NCBI GenBank assembly: GCA_965219565.1
Contig: OZ244780.1
Location: forward strand, 2,976,001 to 3,040,000
Reading direction: 5' to 3'
Length of the DNA stretch: 64,000 bases
Source: DAOUJI01 sp965219565
GTDB lineage: Bacteria; Chloroflexota; Dehalococcoidia; Lucifugimonadales; JAGWBF01
The position numbers and the translations under genes are program-made. The notes below the pieces were generated by a model, which was given only the letters and a program-made list of their open reading frames with translations, was not told where the DNA came from and made no database searches. Below, in pieces: positions 1 through 8,685 of the stretch (the first letter of the stretch is position 1; each line of letters begins with the position of its first letter).

Positions 1-137
1 TGAGCCGAGTTTTCCAGGGGAGGTTGGGTGTCGGTGTCAGAGGAGTTGCATGCGGCAGCCACAAGAAACAACACCAACATTCCCGCCAGCGCCGTTCCGA
101 GGATATTCCTGTTTATGTAAGTCCCTAGTCTGTTCAT
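1..137 (-). CDS. Lipoprotein N-terminus, cut by window edge
   Basis: The gene starts at an ATG at 137 and runs off the left edge, so about 45 codons are visible. A strong ribosome binding site (TAGGAGGTGAACC) lies directly upstream on the minus strand. The product has a basic N-terminus, a hydrophobic segment (LAGMLVLFLVAAAC) ending in a lipobox-type Cys, and then a Ser/Thr/Asp/Pro-rich stretch. It is therefore a lipoprotein anchored on the outer face of the membrane. It lies downstream of the sigma/anti-sigma pair on the same strand and may belong to that regulon. The function cannot be read from the part seen. Confidence 0.7.
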   Translation of the reverse strand, partial: MNRLGTYINRNILGTALAGMLVLFLVAAACNSSDTDTQPPLENSA

Positions 138-207
138 GGTTCACCTCCTAAGTGGTTCAGAAGTTAAGACGTAACCGCCATACGATTTGTTCCCGTCGGC
201 CCCGCCT

Positions 208-1371
208 TTAGGGCGCTCTCTTACGGCGAGCGCGAAGCTTAAGAGCTAGGACGACGATCAACCCGAGGGCCAATGCAGCCAGCGCCCCCTCTACAATCCA
301 CCAGACCGAAATGCCACGGTCTGTTCCCAGGGACTCCCGCATACGTGCGATCTCTTCGGTGGTGATGTCGGCCGATTCTCTGGAGGCCCCAGGGTCCAAC
401 GCGCTTTGCGGAGCGGCCGTCGGCGCCGGGATTGATGTGGGTTGAGGCATCGGCGTCGATGTGGGCAGTGGTGTGGGAATCGGCTTGGGTGTCGGAGTAG
501 CTGTGGGAAGGGAAGTGGCGGTCGGCTTGGGCATAGGCGTATCTGTAGGTTGCGGAGCGGAAGTCGGCGTAGGGGCTGGCACGGCTGTGGCCCTATAGGT
601 AAGAGCGTCGGCCCGCCTCTCAGCGACATCGCCCATCGGAGGCGCAGAGGTCGGGGCGTCGGTAAGTTGGGCCTTGGCGCCGGACGTGGGTTCCACGGCG
701 CGACTCATCACCATATCCGGCTCCGAGTCGTACGTATCGGCTTTGCCCATCGAAAAAGCGGGTTCGGGAGTCTGTGTCGGCTGCGACGTCGGCTCTATCA
801 TCGCCATCTCTGCCATCGGAGTCGGCGCCAACATTGACGTAGGAGCGACCGGCATCGCGGTGACACCTGGCGGCTCTTGTTGAGGCGCAGGAGTCGTTGT
901 AGGCGGCATCGGAACGCCTGTGGGCGAGTCTTCTGGATCGGCCAGAATTGTTGAGAAGGAATCACCGCGTTCCTCGGAGAACAGCCCAATCCCTCCACTG
1001 TCATCCGGGCCGCGGGTCACGTCAATGGACAGGGTAACGGCGAAGGCAACCACCGCCACTGACGCGGCAGCTCCGTAGGCCCAGACGGGGACACGGAAAG
1101 CCGGGAACCCGGCAGTGGCGACCGGCGCGTGCGGCTCCGTCGCTGACTCCGGCGCCTCCGCGAAGGTGAAGTCCCTCGCTGTAGGCAACACGGGCGTCTG
1201 GCGCAGCAGCCCAACGGTGTCTCTCAAAGAGTCCAACTCTACAGTGCAGGACTCACACGCCCGGAGGTGGTCCTCAATCTTCCGTATGTCGGCGTCGCTT
1301 AGCCCGCCATCCAGAAATTCGGACAAGCTCTCCAGGGAAATATGCTTAGGTCTCTTTTTGAATAACCACAT
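208..1371 (-). CDS. Anti-sigma factor with zinc finger and long Pro/Thr linker
   Basis: The 387-residue product begins with a ZAS-type anti-sigma zinc-binding motif (H35-x3-C39-x2-C42). A membrane segment lies at about 94-116, followed by some 230 residues rich in Pro, Thr, Ala and Met with PTPTP repeats. A second hydrophobic helix is at about 353-379, followed by a basic tail. By family knowledge the N-terminal domain holds the partner ECF sigma factor at the membrane. The sigma gene ends only 6 bp upstream, which fits a co-transcribed pair. Two membrane helices around a long linker is unusual for anti-sigma factors and would place the linker outside the cell. Confidence 0.85.
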   Translation of the reverse strand: MWLFKKRPKHISLESLSEFLDGGLSDADIRKIEDHLRACESCTVELDSLRDTVGLLRQTPVLPTARDFTFAEAPESATEPHAPVATAGFPAFRVPVWAYGAAASVAVVAFAVTLSIDVTRGPDDSGGIGLFSEERGDSFSTILADPEDSPTGVPMPPTTTPAPQQEPPGVTAMPVAPTSMLAPTPMAEMAMIEPTSQPTQTPEPAFSMGKADTYDSEPDMVMSRAVEPTSGAKAQLTDAPTSAPPMGDVAERRADALTYRATAVPAPTPTSAPQPTDTPMPKPTATSLPTATPTPKPIPTPLPTSTPMPQPTSIPAPTAAPQSALDPGASRESADITTEEIARMRESLGTDRGISVWWIVEGALAALALGLIVVLALKLRARRKRAP

Positions 1372-1377
1372 GGCTCT

Positions 1378-2001
1378 CTAATTATCCTGACGGAACCTGT
1401 CCGGTAAAAGTTCCGGGTCTTGCCGGAGACGGTCTCGGATTCCCGCTCTGGCCCTCGCCAGCCGCGATTTCACCGTTCCTACGTTCACGTTGGTGATGCG
1501 GGCTGCATCTTCGTAGCTGTATCCCTGTACGTCGATGAGAACGGCTGTCAGCCTGCGTTCTTCAGGCAAGCTCATCAGGGCCGATTGTATGGCCCTGCTT
1601 AGCTCTTCCCTGACGGCATAGTCGTCCGGTGACTCTCCGCCTAAGGGCAGTTCGGGAGGAGGCAGGTCAGGGTCGCTATCGGGAGGCGGAGCGTCCATAG
1701 AGACGGTGGGTCGGGCACGCCTGGACCGGAGCATGTCCTTGCACGCGTTGGACACGATGCGCATCAACCATGCCGTGAGGTTCTCCCCCCGGAACTTGCC
1801 GAAAGCCCTGTACCCCGACATCAAAGCTTCCTGCACGGCGTCTTCGGCGGCGGCCCAGTCTCCCAGCATCCGGTAGGCCAGGTTCTGGGCCCTAGTCTGG
1901 TGGTCTACGATGACGCAGTTGTAGCAATGCCATGCGCCGGACCTGTCGGATACGGCAACGGGGGCATGCTCTTGGCGCCGGGAACACGGGTCTGTTCTCA
2001 C
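1378..2001 (-). CDS. ECF-family RNA polymerase sigma factor
   Basis: Region 2 is visible in LAYRMLGDWAAAEDAVQEA and the following RAFGKFRG; region 4 is visible in the helix-turn-helix around YSYEDAARITNVNVGTVKSR. The reading frame is open up to a TTG at 2070, but that codon overlaps the -10 box of a good promoter, so translation must begin further in. I chose the GTG at 2001, which has AAGG six bases upstream and gives 207 residues, close to the family size. It is followed by its putative anti-sigma factor. The N-terminus is shorter and more Cys-rich than in typical ECF factors, so the exact start remains uncertain. Confidence 0.85.
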   Translation of the reverse strand: MRTDPCSRRQEHAPVAVSDRSGAWHCYNCVIVDHQTRAQNLAYRMLGDWAAAEDAVQEALMSGYRAFGKFRGENLTAWLMRIVSNACKDMLRSRRARPTVSMDAPPPDSDPDLPPPELPLGGESPDDYAVREELSRAIQSALMSLPEERRLTAVLIDVQGYSYEDAARITNVNVGTVKSRLARARAGIRDRLRQDPELLPDRFRQDN

Positions 2002-2069
2002 GGGCAACCTTAACAAACAACTTCCAGTCCCCCCCGAACAGCATTTGGGAGGGACTGGAGACAGGCCCA

Positions 2070-2098
2070 ATATTATTTTAGGCGTTTGTCAGGGTCAA
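2070..2098 (-). promoter_or_regulatory. Sigma70-type promoter for the ECF sigma operon
   Basis: On the minus strand TTGACC (2093-2098) is separated by 17 bp from TAATAT (2070-2075). Transcription would start near 2063, inside the longest possible reading frame, which argues for the downstream GTG start at 2001. Confidence 0.65.
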
Positions 2099-2154
2099 GG
2101 CGGCTTGCAGGCCGGAGGCTGCGATCTTCTCCTTTCCGCAATCGGCTTCTAGGA

Positions 2155-4038
2155 CTATCCGCGCTGCCACAAGGCCGACGCCTGTTCAATCAGCCCCACC
2201 AGCTCAGCCACGTCGGCGTTCTCAGGAAACAACCCAGACACGTCCGCTGCAGTCTGCGCCAAGTTCTCCAGGCTTCCGTCCTGGGCCCAGTAGCTCTCAC
2301 GGAGAATCTCGGCGAGCTCTGCGGCCACTGCGGCCAATCGGAAAGTCGGGGCGGACTGCTCAAAACTGTCGGCAAGTTGGTCGGTGTTGAAGGCACGGCT
2401 CAGTTCTGTGACGTTCCTGCTGTCGGGGTCCTCGTACCTGACGAACACCTCGGCCATCTGTCCCTGGGCGTCCTCACGGAGCTTCAACTCGTACAGGGCC
2501 GTAACGCTGTGGCCGGCGCCCACCTCTCCGGCGTCCACCTGATCGTTGCGGAAGTCTTCGTCATCCACTCGCCGGTTTTCGTACCCCAGCAGACGGTACC
2601 GGCTCACCACGTCAGGATTGAAGTCCACCTGCACCTTGGAGTCCAGCGCTATTACCTGAAGAGTTCCGGTCAGGTTCTCAACGAAGATTCTCTGGGCCTC
2701 TTTCAAGGTGTCAACGTAGGCGTAGGCGCCGTTGCCATCGTTGGCGAGCTGCTCCATGAGTATGTCGTTGTAGTTGCCCATGCCGAACCCGACGGTTGAA
2801 AGCGTCACGCCTTCTTCCACCTGGTTCTTGATCAGTTTCAGGATAGAGTCGGGTCCGGTGTCGCCCACGTTGGCCACGCCGTCGGACAACAGCATCACAC
2901 GGGTTATCCTGCCGGGGTGAAGTTCTCCCTCAGCCATGCGGTATCCCAGTTCCAGCCCCTCGGCGGCGTTTGTTGAGCCTTCGGACCGCAACGCGTTGAT
3001 TGCGCCCATAATCGTCTCGGTGTTCGAGCCTGCGGTGGGTTCCAGCAAGACATGGCCCCGTGAACCGTATATTACGATTCCGACCTTGTCTTGGGGACGG
3101 AGCTGCCCCACCAGCAGTTCAAGGGAGCGTTTGACGAGGCCCAGACGGTCCCCGCGATTCATGGAGCCGGAGACGTCTATCACGAATATCAGGGTGGCAT
3201 CTTTGCGCTCGTCGGCGGGGATCATCTTGCCCTTGAGACCCACCCGCATCAGCAAATGGTTGGGACCTCCGAAGGGAGAGGGCGACCCTTCGATGTGTAT
3301 AGCGAACGCCTCCTCCTCCGGGGGTTCGTACCCGTGGTCGAAGTAATTAACGAATTCCTCGACCCTCACGGCCTCAGGCAAGGGCAGATTCCCGTCCATG
3401 ATGAAACGGCGCGCCACTGTGTAGGAGGCTGTGTCGACATCCATGGCGAAGGTGGAAAAGCGATCGTCTTCCGTGTCGATGAAGGGATTGACCCCGTAAT
3501 GTTTGAAGAAGATCAGGTCATACGCCGCGTCGTTTACGGTGTCTGTCCCACCGGCCCCAAGAGCGTAGTGCAGGCCATCCGGGTCCGCCAGCTGGCCGCT
3601 TTGTGCACTCATCGACCTAATTCTGAGCAACGCTGCATCGCGCGGGGCGGCAGGCGCCGGAGTCCCCGTGGGGACCGGCATAGCAGTGGCTCCGCTGTAC
3701 TGCATAGGTTCTGAGGCAGGTGTCGGGTAGGTAGTGGCCATAGCCATCGCTGTGGGCGGAATCTGCTGGACCTGGACTGAATCTCTGGTCTGGACAGGCC
3801 TGGGCGTGGGGTCTAAACGGGACTCCGGCGTCGGGACGCCCCTATTGTTCACTGTGTCCCCGCCTGCCGATTCTTTTGTGGACGACTCTCCTGGAGGGGG
3901 CTGCGTTGCGGGTCCTTCGTCCTGTCCGCAGCCCACAGACAGCAGCCCAACGGCTCCCAGGAGCAGCGCCCCAAGAATCAGGCTTTTCAGCGGCGCATTC
4001 CATGTTTCGTTCATGAATTTCCCGAATACGATTCTCAT
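2155..4038 (-). CDS. VWA-domain lipoprotein (YfbK-like)
   Basis: The 627-residue product has a lipobox (LLSVGC, Cys37), a low-complexity Pro/Thr/Met linker to about residue 135, and a YfbK-type N-terminal VWA-associated domain (NPFIDTEDDRFSTFAMDVDT, 185-204). A von Willebrand A domain follows with MIDAS motif D288-x-S290-x-S292, then a C-terminal DUF3520-like region. VWA domains bind metal and protein ligands; no enzyme activity is implied. The ATG at 4038 is supported by an overlapping AGGAGGAGG. It lies upstream of the ECF sigma gene on the same strand, with a separate sigma promoter between. The mqn genes run divergently. Confidence 0.85.
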   Translation of the reverse strand: MRIVFGKFMNETWNAPLKSLILGALLLGAVGLLSVGCGQDEGPATQPPPGESSTKESAGGDTVNNRGVPTPESRLDPTPRPVQTRDSVQVQQIPPTAMAMATTYPTPASEPMQYSGATAMPVPTGTPAPAAPRDAALLRIRSMSAQSGQLADPDGLHYALGAGGTDTVNDAAYDLIFFKHYGVNPFIDTEDDRFSTFAMDVDTASYTVARRFIMDGNLPLPEAVRVEEFVNYFDHGYEPPEEEAFAIHIEGSPSPFGGPNHLLMRVGLKGKMIPADERKDATLIFVIDVSGSMNRGDRLGLVKRSLELLVGQLRPQDKVGIVIYGSRGHVLLEPTAGSNTETIMGAINALRSEGSTNAAEGLELGYRMAEGELHPGRITRVMLLSDGVANVGDTGPDSILKLIKNQVEEGVTLSTVGFGMGNYNDILMEQLANDGNGAYAYVDTLKEAQRIFVENLTGTLQVIALDSKVQVDFNPDVVSRYRLLGYENRRVDDEDFRNDQVDAGEVGAGHSVTALYELKLREDAQGQMAEVFVRYEDPDSRNVTELSRAFNTDQLADSFEQSAPTFRLAAVAAELAEILRESYWAQDGSLENLAQTAADVSGLFPENADVAELVGLIEQASALWQRG

Positions 4039-4138
4039 GTCCTCCTCCTGGTTGTGCGTTATGCCAACCTAGACGGACGCGGAGGATAATTTGTTCCCGG
4101 CGCCCGGCGGACAACTCACTGGGCCACAGGTGTTTACC

Positions 4139-4167
4139 TTGACACCTTAGGGGCTTCACCCTAAAAT
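4139..4167 (+). promoter_or_regulatory. Promoter of the mqnE-mqnA-mqnC operon
   Basis: TTGACA (4139-4144), a 17-bp spacer and TAAAAT (4162-4167) form a near-consensus sigma70-type promoter about 115 bp before the mqnE start. It lies in the 243-bp divergent gap between the VWA gene and mqnE. Confidence 0.7.
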
Positions 4168-4281
4168 CCCATGTTGAAAGCATGCGTCCGTTCGGCCTCT
4201 CGCATGGCTGGAAACAGCCTTACTAGCGGCCTCGCCAGCCCGGTTCCAATCCTTCGATAGAGAGGGTTTTAAGAAAGCAGC

Positions 4282-5382
4282 GTGAAAGTTGTAGAAGGGA
4301 TAGCTTTCCAGGACGCGTCCCTGGTCCCTATATGGGAGAAGACTCTGGCTGGGCAACGCCTGTCTATGGAAGACGGTGTGCGGCTTTTCGAAACGACCGA
4401 CCTGCCGGCTGTGGGAAGAATGGCCGACCACGTCAAGAGCCGGCTGGAAGGCGACCGCGTCTACTTCGTCCTCAACCGGCACCTGAATCCCACCAACATC
4501 TGCGTCCTTAGCTGCAAGTTCTGCGACTTCGCCAAAAAGAAGGGTGACCCCGACGCCTACGAGATGTCCATGGAGGAAATCCTGGACCACGTGGACGAGG
4601 ACACACGAGAGGTCCACATGGTAGGCGGCCACCACCCCGACTGGCCCTTCGAGAAGTACGTGGAGATAGTTTCCACCATCCACCAGCAGCACCCCCACGT
4701 CCAGATAAAGGCCTTCACGGCAGCCGAAATCGAGTATTTCAGGAGACGCTGGAAGGTGGACCCCGAGGAGTCGCTGGCCCGGCTCAAAGAGGCAGGACTA
4801 AGCTCCATGCCCGGCGGCGGCGCCGAAGTGTTTTCGTCGAGAGTGGGAAGGGTTCTCTACCCCGGCAAGAACCACCCGGACCGCTGGATAGAGATTCACC
4901 GGGTGGCCCACAGCATGGGCATCCGGTCCAACGCTACCCTGCTTTACGGCCACATCGAGACCTACGAAGAGCGGGTCGACCACTTCATGCGTCTCCGTGA
5001 GCTTCAGGACGATACCGGCGGCTTCCTTGCCTTCATTCCCTTGGAATACCAGGTGGGCGACACTAACCTGGTGGCACGGCAAGCCTCGGCCATAGAAGAT
5101 CTTAAAACCATCGCAGCCGCCAGGCTGATGTTGGACAACTTCCCCCACATAAAGTCTTACTGGGTCATGATCACTGAGCAGACAGCGTCGGTGGGGCTGC
5201 ATTTCGGCGCCAGCGACATGGACGGGACCATAGGCAAGGAGCGCATAGCCCATGCGGCCAAGGCCGAAAGTCCTGGTGGGTTAGCGAGAGACAGGGTGGT
5301 CCAACTCATCCGGGAAGCGGGAAAGACTCCGGTGGAGCGGGACGCACTCTACAACGTGGTGCAGGTGTATGGACGTAATTAG
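4282..5382 (+). CDS. mqnE: Aminofutalosine synthase MqnE (radical SAM)
   Basis: This radical SAM enzyme joins the MqnA product to S-adenosylmethionine to make aminofutalosine in the futalosine route to menaquinone. The CxxxCxxC cluster motif is C74/C78/C81 in NICVLSCKFCDF, preceded by the MqnE-like NRHLNPTN. Length (366 aa) is normal. The start is a GTG at 4282 with only a weak AAGAAAG upstream. Its end overlaps the mqnA start by 14 bp, which indicates translational coupling. Its paralogue mqnC lies two genes downstream and is told apart by its TNLNYTNVCDAYCTFC motif. Confidence 0.93.
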   Translation: MKVVEGIAFQDASLVPIWEKTLAGQRLSMEDGVRLFETTDLPAVGRMADHVKSRLEGDRVYFVLNRHLNPTNICVLSCKFCDFAKKKGDPDAYEMSMEEILDHVDEDTREVHMVGGHHPDWPFEKYVEIVSTIHQQHPHVQIKAFTAAEIEYFRRRWKVDPEESLARLKEAGLSSMPGGGAEVFSSRVGRVLYPGKNHPDRWIEIHRVAHSMGIRSNATLLYGHIETYEERVDHFMRLRELQDDTGGFLAFIPLEYQVGDTNLVARQASAIEDLKTIAAARLMLDNFPHIKSYWVMITEQTASVGLHFGASDMDGTIGKERIAHAAKAESPGGLARDRVVQLIREAGKTPVERDALYNVVQVYGRN

Positions 5383-6118
5383 AGTCGGCAGAATCCCCTA
5401 TCTAAACTCGGAGCCCTTCTACTACCAGATGATCCGGAACGACATAGAGCTCCATAGTTTCGTTCCCAGCGAGCTGACCAAGGCCGCAGAACGGGGCGAC
5501 ATCGACGCGGGCCCCATGCCCCTGGTGGACTACTTCCGCTTGGAGGACCAGTTCAACAGGCTGGGACAGTTCTGTATAGCCACCCTGGACAAATCCCGCA
5601 GCATTCTCTTTTACTCCAAAGTCCCCATAGAGGAATTGAGCGGCGCCGCCATCGGCGTCATACCGGACACATCCACGTCGATTAAGCTTCTCCAAGCCTT
5701 GTTCAAGGAACGGTTCAACGTAAAGCCCGACAAGTACGTGGGGCTGAAGGACGAGAACGACGCTTTTCTCCTGATAGGGGACGAGGCCCTGAGACGCCGC
5801 TACGGCGTGCCGGGTTACCCCTACCGCTACGACCTGGGCGAGGAATGGTTCAAGTGGCACAGGATGCCCTTCGTGTTCGCCGTGTGGGTCGTCTCCAAGG
5901 AAATGCCGGATAAGAGGGCCAACTATCTGGAAAACGTGCTCTACACCTGCGTGGACGAGGGCCTTGAGCACATGTACGTCATCGCCCAGACGCGGGAAGA
6001 CGTGCGCATGAGCAACAAGGAGATAGTCGACTACTACCAGGGCATCCGCTACTGGGCCGGAGTTGGCGAGCAGAAGGCCATCCGGCTATTCCGGGAGATC
6101 GTGGACAACCTGGACTAG
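5369..6118 (+). CDS. mqnA: Chorismate dehydratase MqnA
   Basis: This is the first enzyme of futalosine-dependent menaquinone synthesis, removing water from chorismate to give 3-enolpyruvyl-benzoate. The 249-residue product has the typical opening RVGRIPYLNSEPFYYQ and the motif ERGDIDAGPMPLVDYFRLED, in a periplasmic-binding-protein-like fold. It sits between mqnE (14-bp overlap) and mqnC (2-bp gap), so the three genes are almost certainly one transcript. No signal peptide is seen, consistent with a cytoplasmic enzyme. Confidence 0.93.
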   Translation: MDVIRVGRIPYLNSEPFYYQMIRNDIELHSFVPSELTKAAERGDIDAGPMPLVDYFRLEDQFNRLGQFCIATLDKSRSILFYSKVPIEELSGAAIGVIPDTSTSIKLLQALFKERFNVKPDKYVGLKDENDAFLLIGDEALRRRYGVPGYPYRYDLGEEWFKWHRMPFVFAVWVVSKEMPDKRANYLENVLYTCVDEGLEHMYVIAQTREDVRMSNKEIVDYYQGIRYWAGVGEQKAIRLFREIVDNLD

Positions 6119-6120
6119 CA

Positions 6121-7212
6121 ATGGCCTCGGACGTTCTGGACACTGTTAGGGCAAAAGTCGAGGCTGCGGACCGCATCACCAACGACGAGGCTCTCTTCCT
6201 GATGCGGGAGGCCAATATCCTCGATCTGGCGCCTCTGGCCCAGACCGTGAGGCGCCGCCACAACCCCCAAGACGACGTCACCTTCGTCGTGGACACCAAC
6301 CTCAACTACACCAACGTCTGCGACGCCTACTGCACCTTCTGCGCCTTCTACCGCACCGAGCGAGACGACGACGCCTATACCCACTCCGTGGACGAGGTCA
6401 TGGAGATGCTGGGGCAGGCCCGTGACAAGGGCGTAACCACAGTTCTGATGCAGGGCGGTCTGAACCCCAAGCTGCCCTTCCAATACTACCTGGACCTGGT
6501 CAGCGAGTCCCGCCGAAGATACCCGGACATCCATCCCCACTTCTTCTCGGCCCCGGAAATTATGAAGATGTCCGAGGTGTCGGGCCTGTCGGTCCACGGT
6601 GTTCTTGCCCAGCTCAAGGACGCAGGGCTGCAGACCATCCCCGGCGGCGGCTCGGAGATTCTGTCCAACCGCGTGAAGCACAAAATCAGCCGCCTCTTCC
6701 CCAAGGGCAAGGTGGATGACTGGACCCTGGTCCACAGCGAGGCACACAAGCTGGGCTATAAGACCACTGCCACGATGATGTACGGCCACCTGGAGGATGA
6801 CGAGGACGTCGTCGAGCACTTGGACCACATACGTCAGGTGCAGGACGAGAACGGCGGGTTCACGGCCTTCATTCCCTGGAGCTACAAGAAGGACAACACC
6901 GCCCTGGGCAAACGGGTGAAGCAGGAAGCGGGCCCCAACGCCTATCTCCGCATCATGGCAGTTTCCCGCATCTACCTGGACAACTTCCCCCACATCCAGG
7001 CGTCATGGTTCTCAGAGGGCAAGAAGACCGGGCAGGTCGCTCTCCACTTCGGAGGAGACGATTTCGGCGGCACCCTATTTGACGAGAACGTGATGCAGGA
7101 GGCGGGCTTCTACAACCGCACGACGGTGGACGAGGTCTGCCACATCATCCGGGACGCCGGCTTCACCCCCGTCCAACGCAACACTCTCTACGACATCGTC
7201 AAACGCTGGTAA
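6121..7212 (+). CDS. mqnC: Cyclic dehypoxanthinyl futalosine synthase MqnC (radical SAM)
   Basis: The radical SAM Cys triad is C67/C71/C74 in NVCDAYCTFCAFYR, with downstream GGLNPKLPFQYY and IPGGGSEILS motifs as in MqnC. The enzyme cyclises dehypoxanthinyl futalosine before MqnD cleaves it. At 363 residues it has the usual length. It starts 2 bp after mqnA. No MqnB-type nucleosidase gene is present in the window, so that step must be encoded elsewhere. Confidence 0.93.
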   Translation: MASDVLDTVRAKVEAADRITNDEALFLMREANILDLAPLAQTVRRRHNPQDDVTFVVDTNLNYTNVCDAYCTFCAFYRTERDDDAYTHSVDEVMEMLGQARDKGVTTVLMQGGLNPKLPFQYYLDLVSESRRRYPDIHPHFFSAPEIMKMSEVSGLSVHGVLAQLKDAGLQTIPGGGSEILSNRVKHKISRLFPKGKVDDWTLVHSEAHKLGYKTTATMMYGHLEDDEDVVEHLDHIRQVQDENGGFTAFIPWSYKKDNTALGKRVKQEAGPNAYLRIMAVSRIYLDNFPHIQASWFSEGKKTGQVALHFGGDDFGGTLFDENVMQEAGFYNRTTVDEVCHIIRDAGFTPVQRNTLYDIVKRW

Positions 7213-7260
7213 GCCCGTCGCTTCGTAAGTTCCCAACCTAGAGGAGAACGCGTCCCTGCT

Positions 7261-7290
7261 TCTGTCATTCCGAGAGGAGCGAGGAATCTT
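7261..7290 (+). repeat. Dispersed repeat, left copy beside the IS110 element
   Basis: The segment CTGTCATTCCGAGAGG and the following GAGGAATCT recur in inverted orientation at 8556-8585. Both copies flank the IS110-type transposase gene. Confidence 0.6.
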
Positions 7291-7487
7291 GTGTGATGAA
7301 GACGTGTTAGTGTGTGGGAGTCAGGGTGCGGCAGGCCGCAGGAATCATGGTCCTCTAAAGACCGAACTTTAGCGTCAGCCGCCGCACCATGCTCATTAAA
7401 GCCCGAACAGTTGTCAGGGTCAACGAGCCCGGACCTGCAAGAAGGGGATGTGATGAGCACAGACGCGGCGAGAGGGGTGGACGCAAC

Positions 7488-8459
7488 ATGAGCGCAGACG
7501 CGGTGATGGGAGTGGACGTAAGCGGCAAGCGCCTGGATGTTCACATATTGCCCCAAGAGCGGACCGGGAGGTTCGCCAACGACCCTGTCGGGATCGGTGA
7601 GTTGATCGACTTGGCCAAGGAGTTGGATGTGGGCCTCATCGTGATGGAGGCCACAGGCGGCCTTGAGAGGGCCCTCACGGTGGACTGCGGCCTCCGCCGG
7701 ATGCCGGTGGCGGTGATGAATCCCAGACAGATAAGGGACTTCGCCCGCTCCACAGGCAGACTTGCCAAGACCGACGCCCTGGACGCCCAGGTCATAGCCC
7801 GGTTCGCCGCCGCCGTGAGGCCTGAGGTCCGTCCTCTCCCGGACGCCGAGGCGGCCCGGCTCAAGGCTCTTGTGGCGCGCAGACAGCAGATCGTAGAGAT
7901 GAGAACCGCTGAGTCCAATCGCCTCAAGCGTGCGTCCAAGGCTGTTCATCGCGGCATTGAGAGGCACATCCAGTATCTCACCCAGGAGCTGGAGGACCTG
8001 GACCGGGAGATGGAAGACTTCATCAAGGAGAACGCGGCTTGGACGGGGAAAGCGAAGGCGCTCAAAGACGTTCCGGGCATAGGGAGCGTGTCGTGCATGA
8101 CCCTTCTGGCGTCCCTTCCTGAATTGGGCAGCCTCAATCGAAGGGAGATAGCCGCCCTGGTGGGAGTGGCCCCGTTGAACCGGGACAGTGGGACCCATAG
8201 GGGGAAACGGAGCGTCTGGGGAGGCCGCGCCAACGTCAGAAGGACGCTGTACATGGCGGGCATGAGCGCCAGAGTCCACAATCCCCTGATAAAGACTTTC
8301 TATGAACGGTTGGTGGGGAACGGGAAGCCCTCCAAGGTGGCTATGGTGGCCTGCATGCGTAAGCTGTTGACCATCATCAACGCCATGTTGAGGGACGGAA
8401 CAACCTGGAATCAGCTCAACCACACCAGCAACCCTTCCCTCGTCCAACACAGTTGCTAA
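7488..8459 (+). CDS. IS110-family transposase (DEDD)
   Basis: The product (323 aa from the ATG at 7488) has the N-terminal RuvC-like DEDD fold of IS110 transposases: MGVDVSGKRLDVHI, VMEATGGLERAL and KTDALDAQVIARFA supply the acidic residues. The C-terminal transposase_20 part (VPGIGSVSCMTLLASLPELG, then THRGKRSVWGGRANVRR) holds the conserved Ser/Arg region. The frame extends upstream to 7389, but the family start fits 7488. The 275 bp between mqnC and this start hold no other gene. In the IS110 subgroup this position encodes a structured bridge RNA (established for the family; not demonstrated here). The gene looks intact. Confidence 0.9.
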   Translation: MSADAVMGVDVSGKRLDVHILPQERTGRFANDPVGIGELIDLAKELDVGLIVMEATGGLERALTVDCGLRRMPVAVMNPRQIRDFARSTGRLAKTDALDAQVIARFAAAVRPEVRPLPDAEAARLKALVARRQQIVEMRTAESNRLKRASKAVHRGIERHIQYLTQELEDLDREMEDFIKENAAWTGKAKALKDVPGIGSVSCMTLLASLPELGSLNRREIAALVGVAPLNRDSGTHRGKRSVWGGRANVRRTLYMAGMSARVHNPLIKTFYERLVGNGKPSKVAMVACMRKLLTIINAMLRDGTTWNQLNHTSNPSLVQHSC

Positions 8460-8555
8460 GATCCAGAACCCTTAGGCTCTTGTCGCATGTAGTATGAGCC
8501 TGTCACTAACAAGGCCCTATCCGAATGGGTCCCGAACTCTCTCGACAACCGATGT

Positions 8556-8585
8556 AGATTCCTCACTGCCATTCGGAATGACAGG
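8556..8585 (-). repeat. Dispersed repeat, right copy beside the IS110 element
   Basis: On the minus strand this reads CCTGTCATTCCGAATGGC and then GAGGAATCT, matching the copy at 7261-7290 in inverted orientation. The rest of 8460-8685 shows no gene. Confidence 0.6.
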
Positions 8586-8685
8586 CTTGTTGAGCTCTAT
8601 CGGCTGGCATTCCTGCAGTCTCCCGAATCCATCGCTCTCGAATTACGGGGCCCTGCTTTCCAGTAATGACCGGGAGATCAGCCCC

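Noticed and set aside
7188..8450. 420-codon minus-strand frame
   Set aside because: It lies antisense to the IS110 transposase, lacks family features and has a skewed Pro/Gly/His composition typical of a shadow frame.
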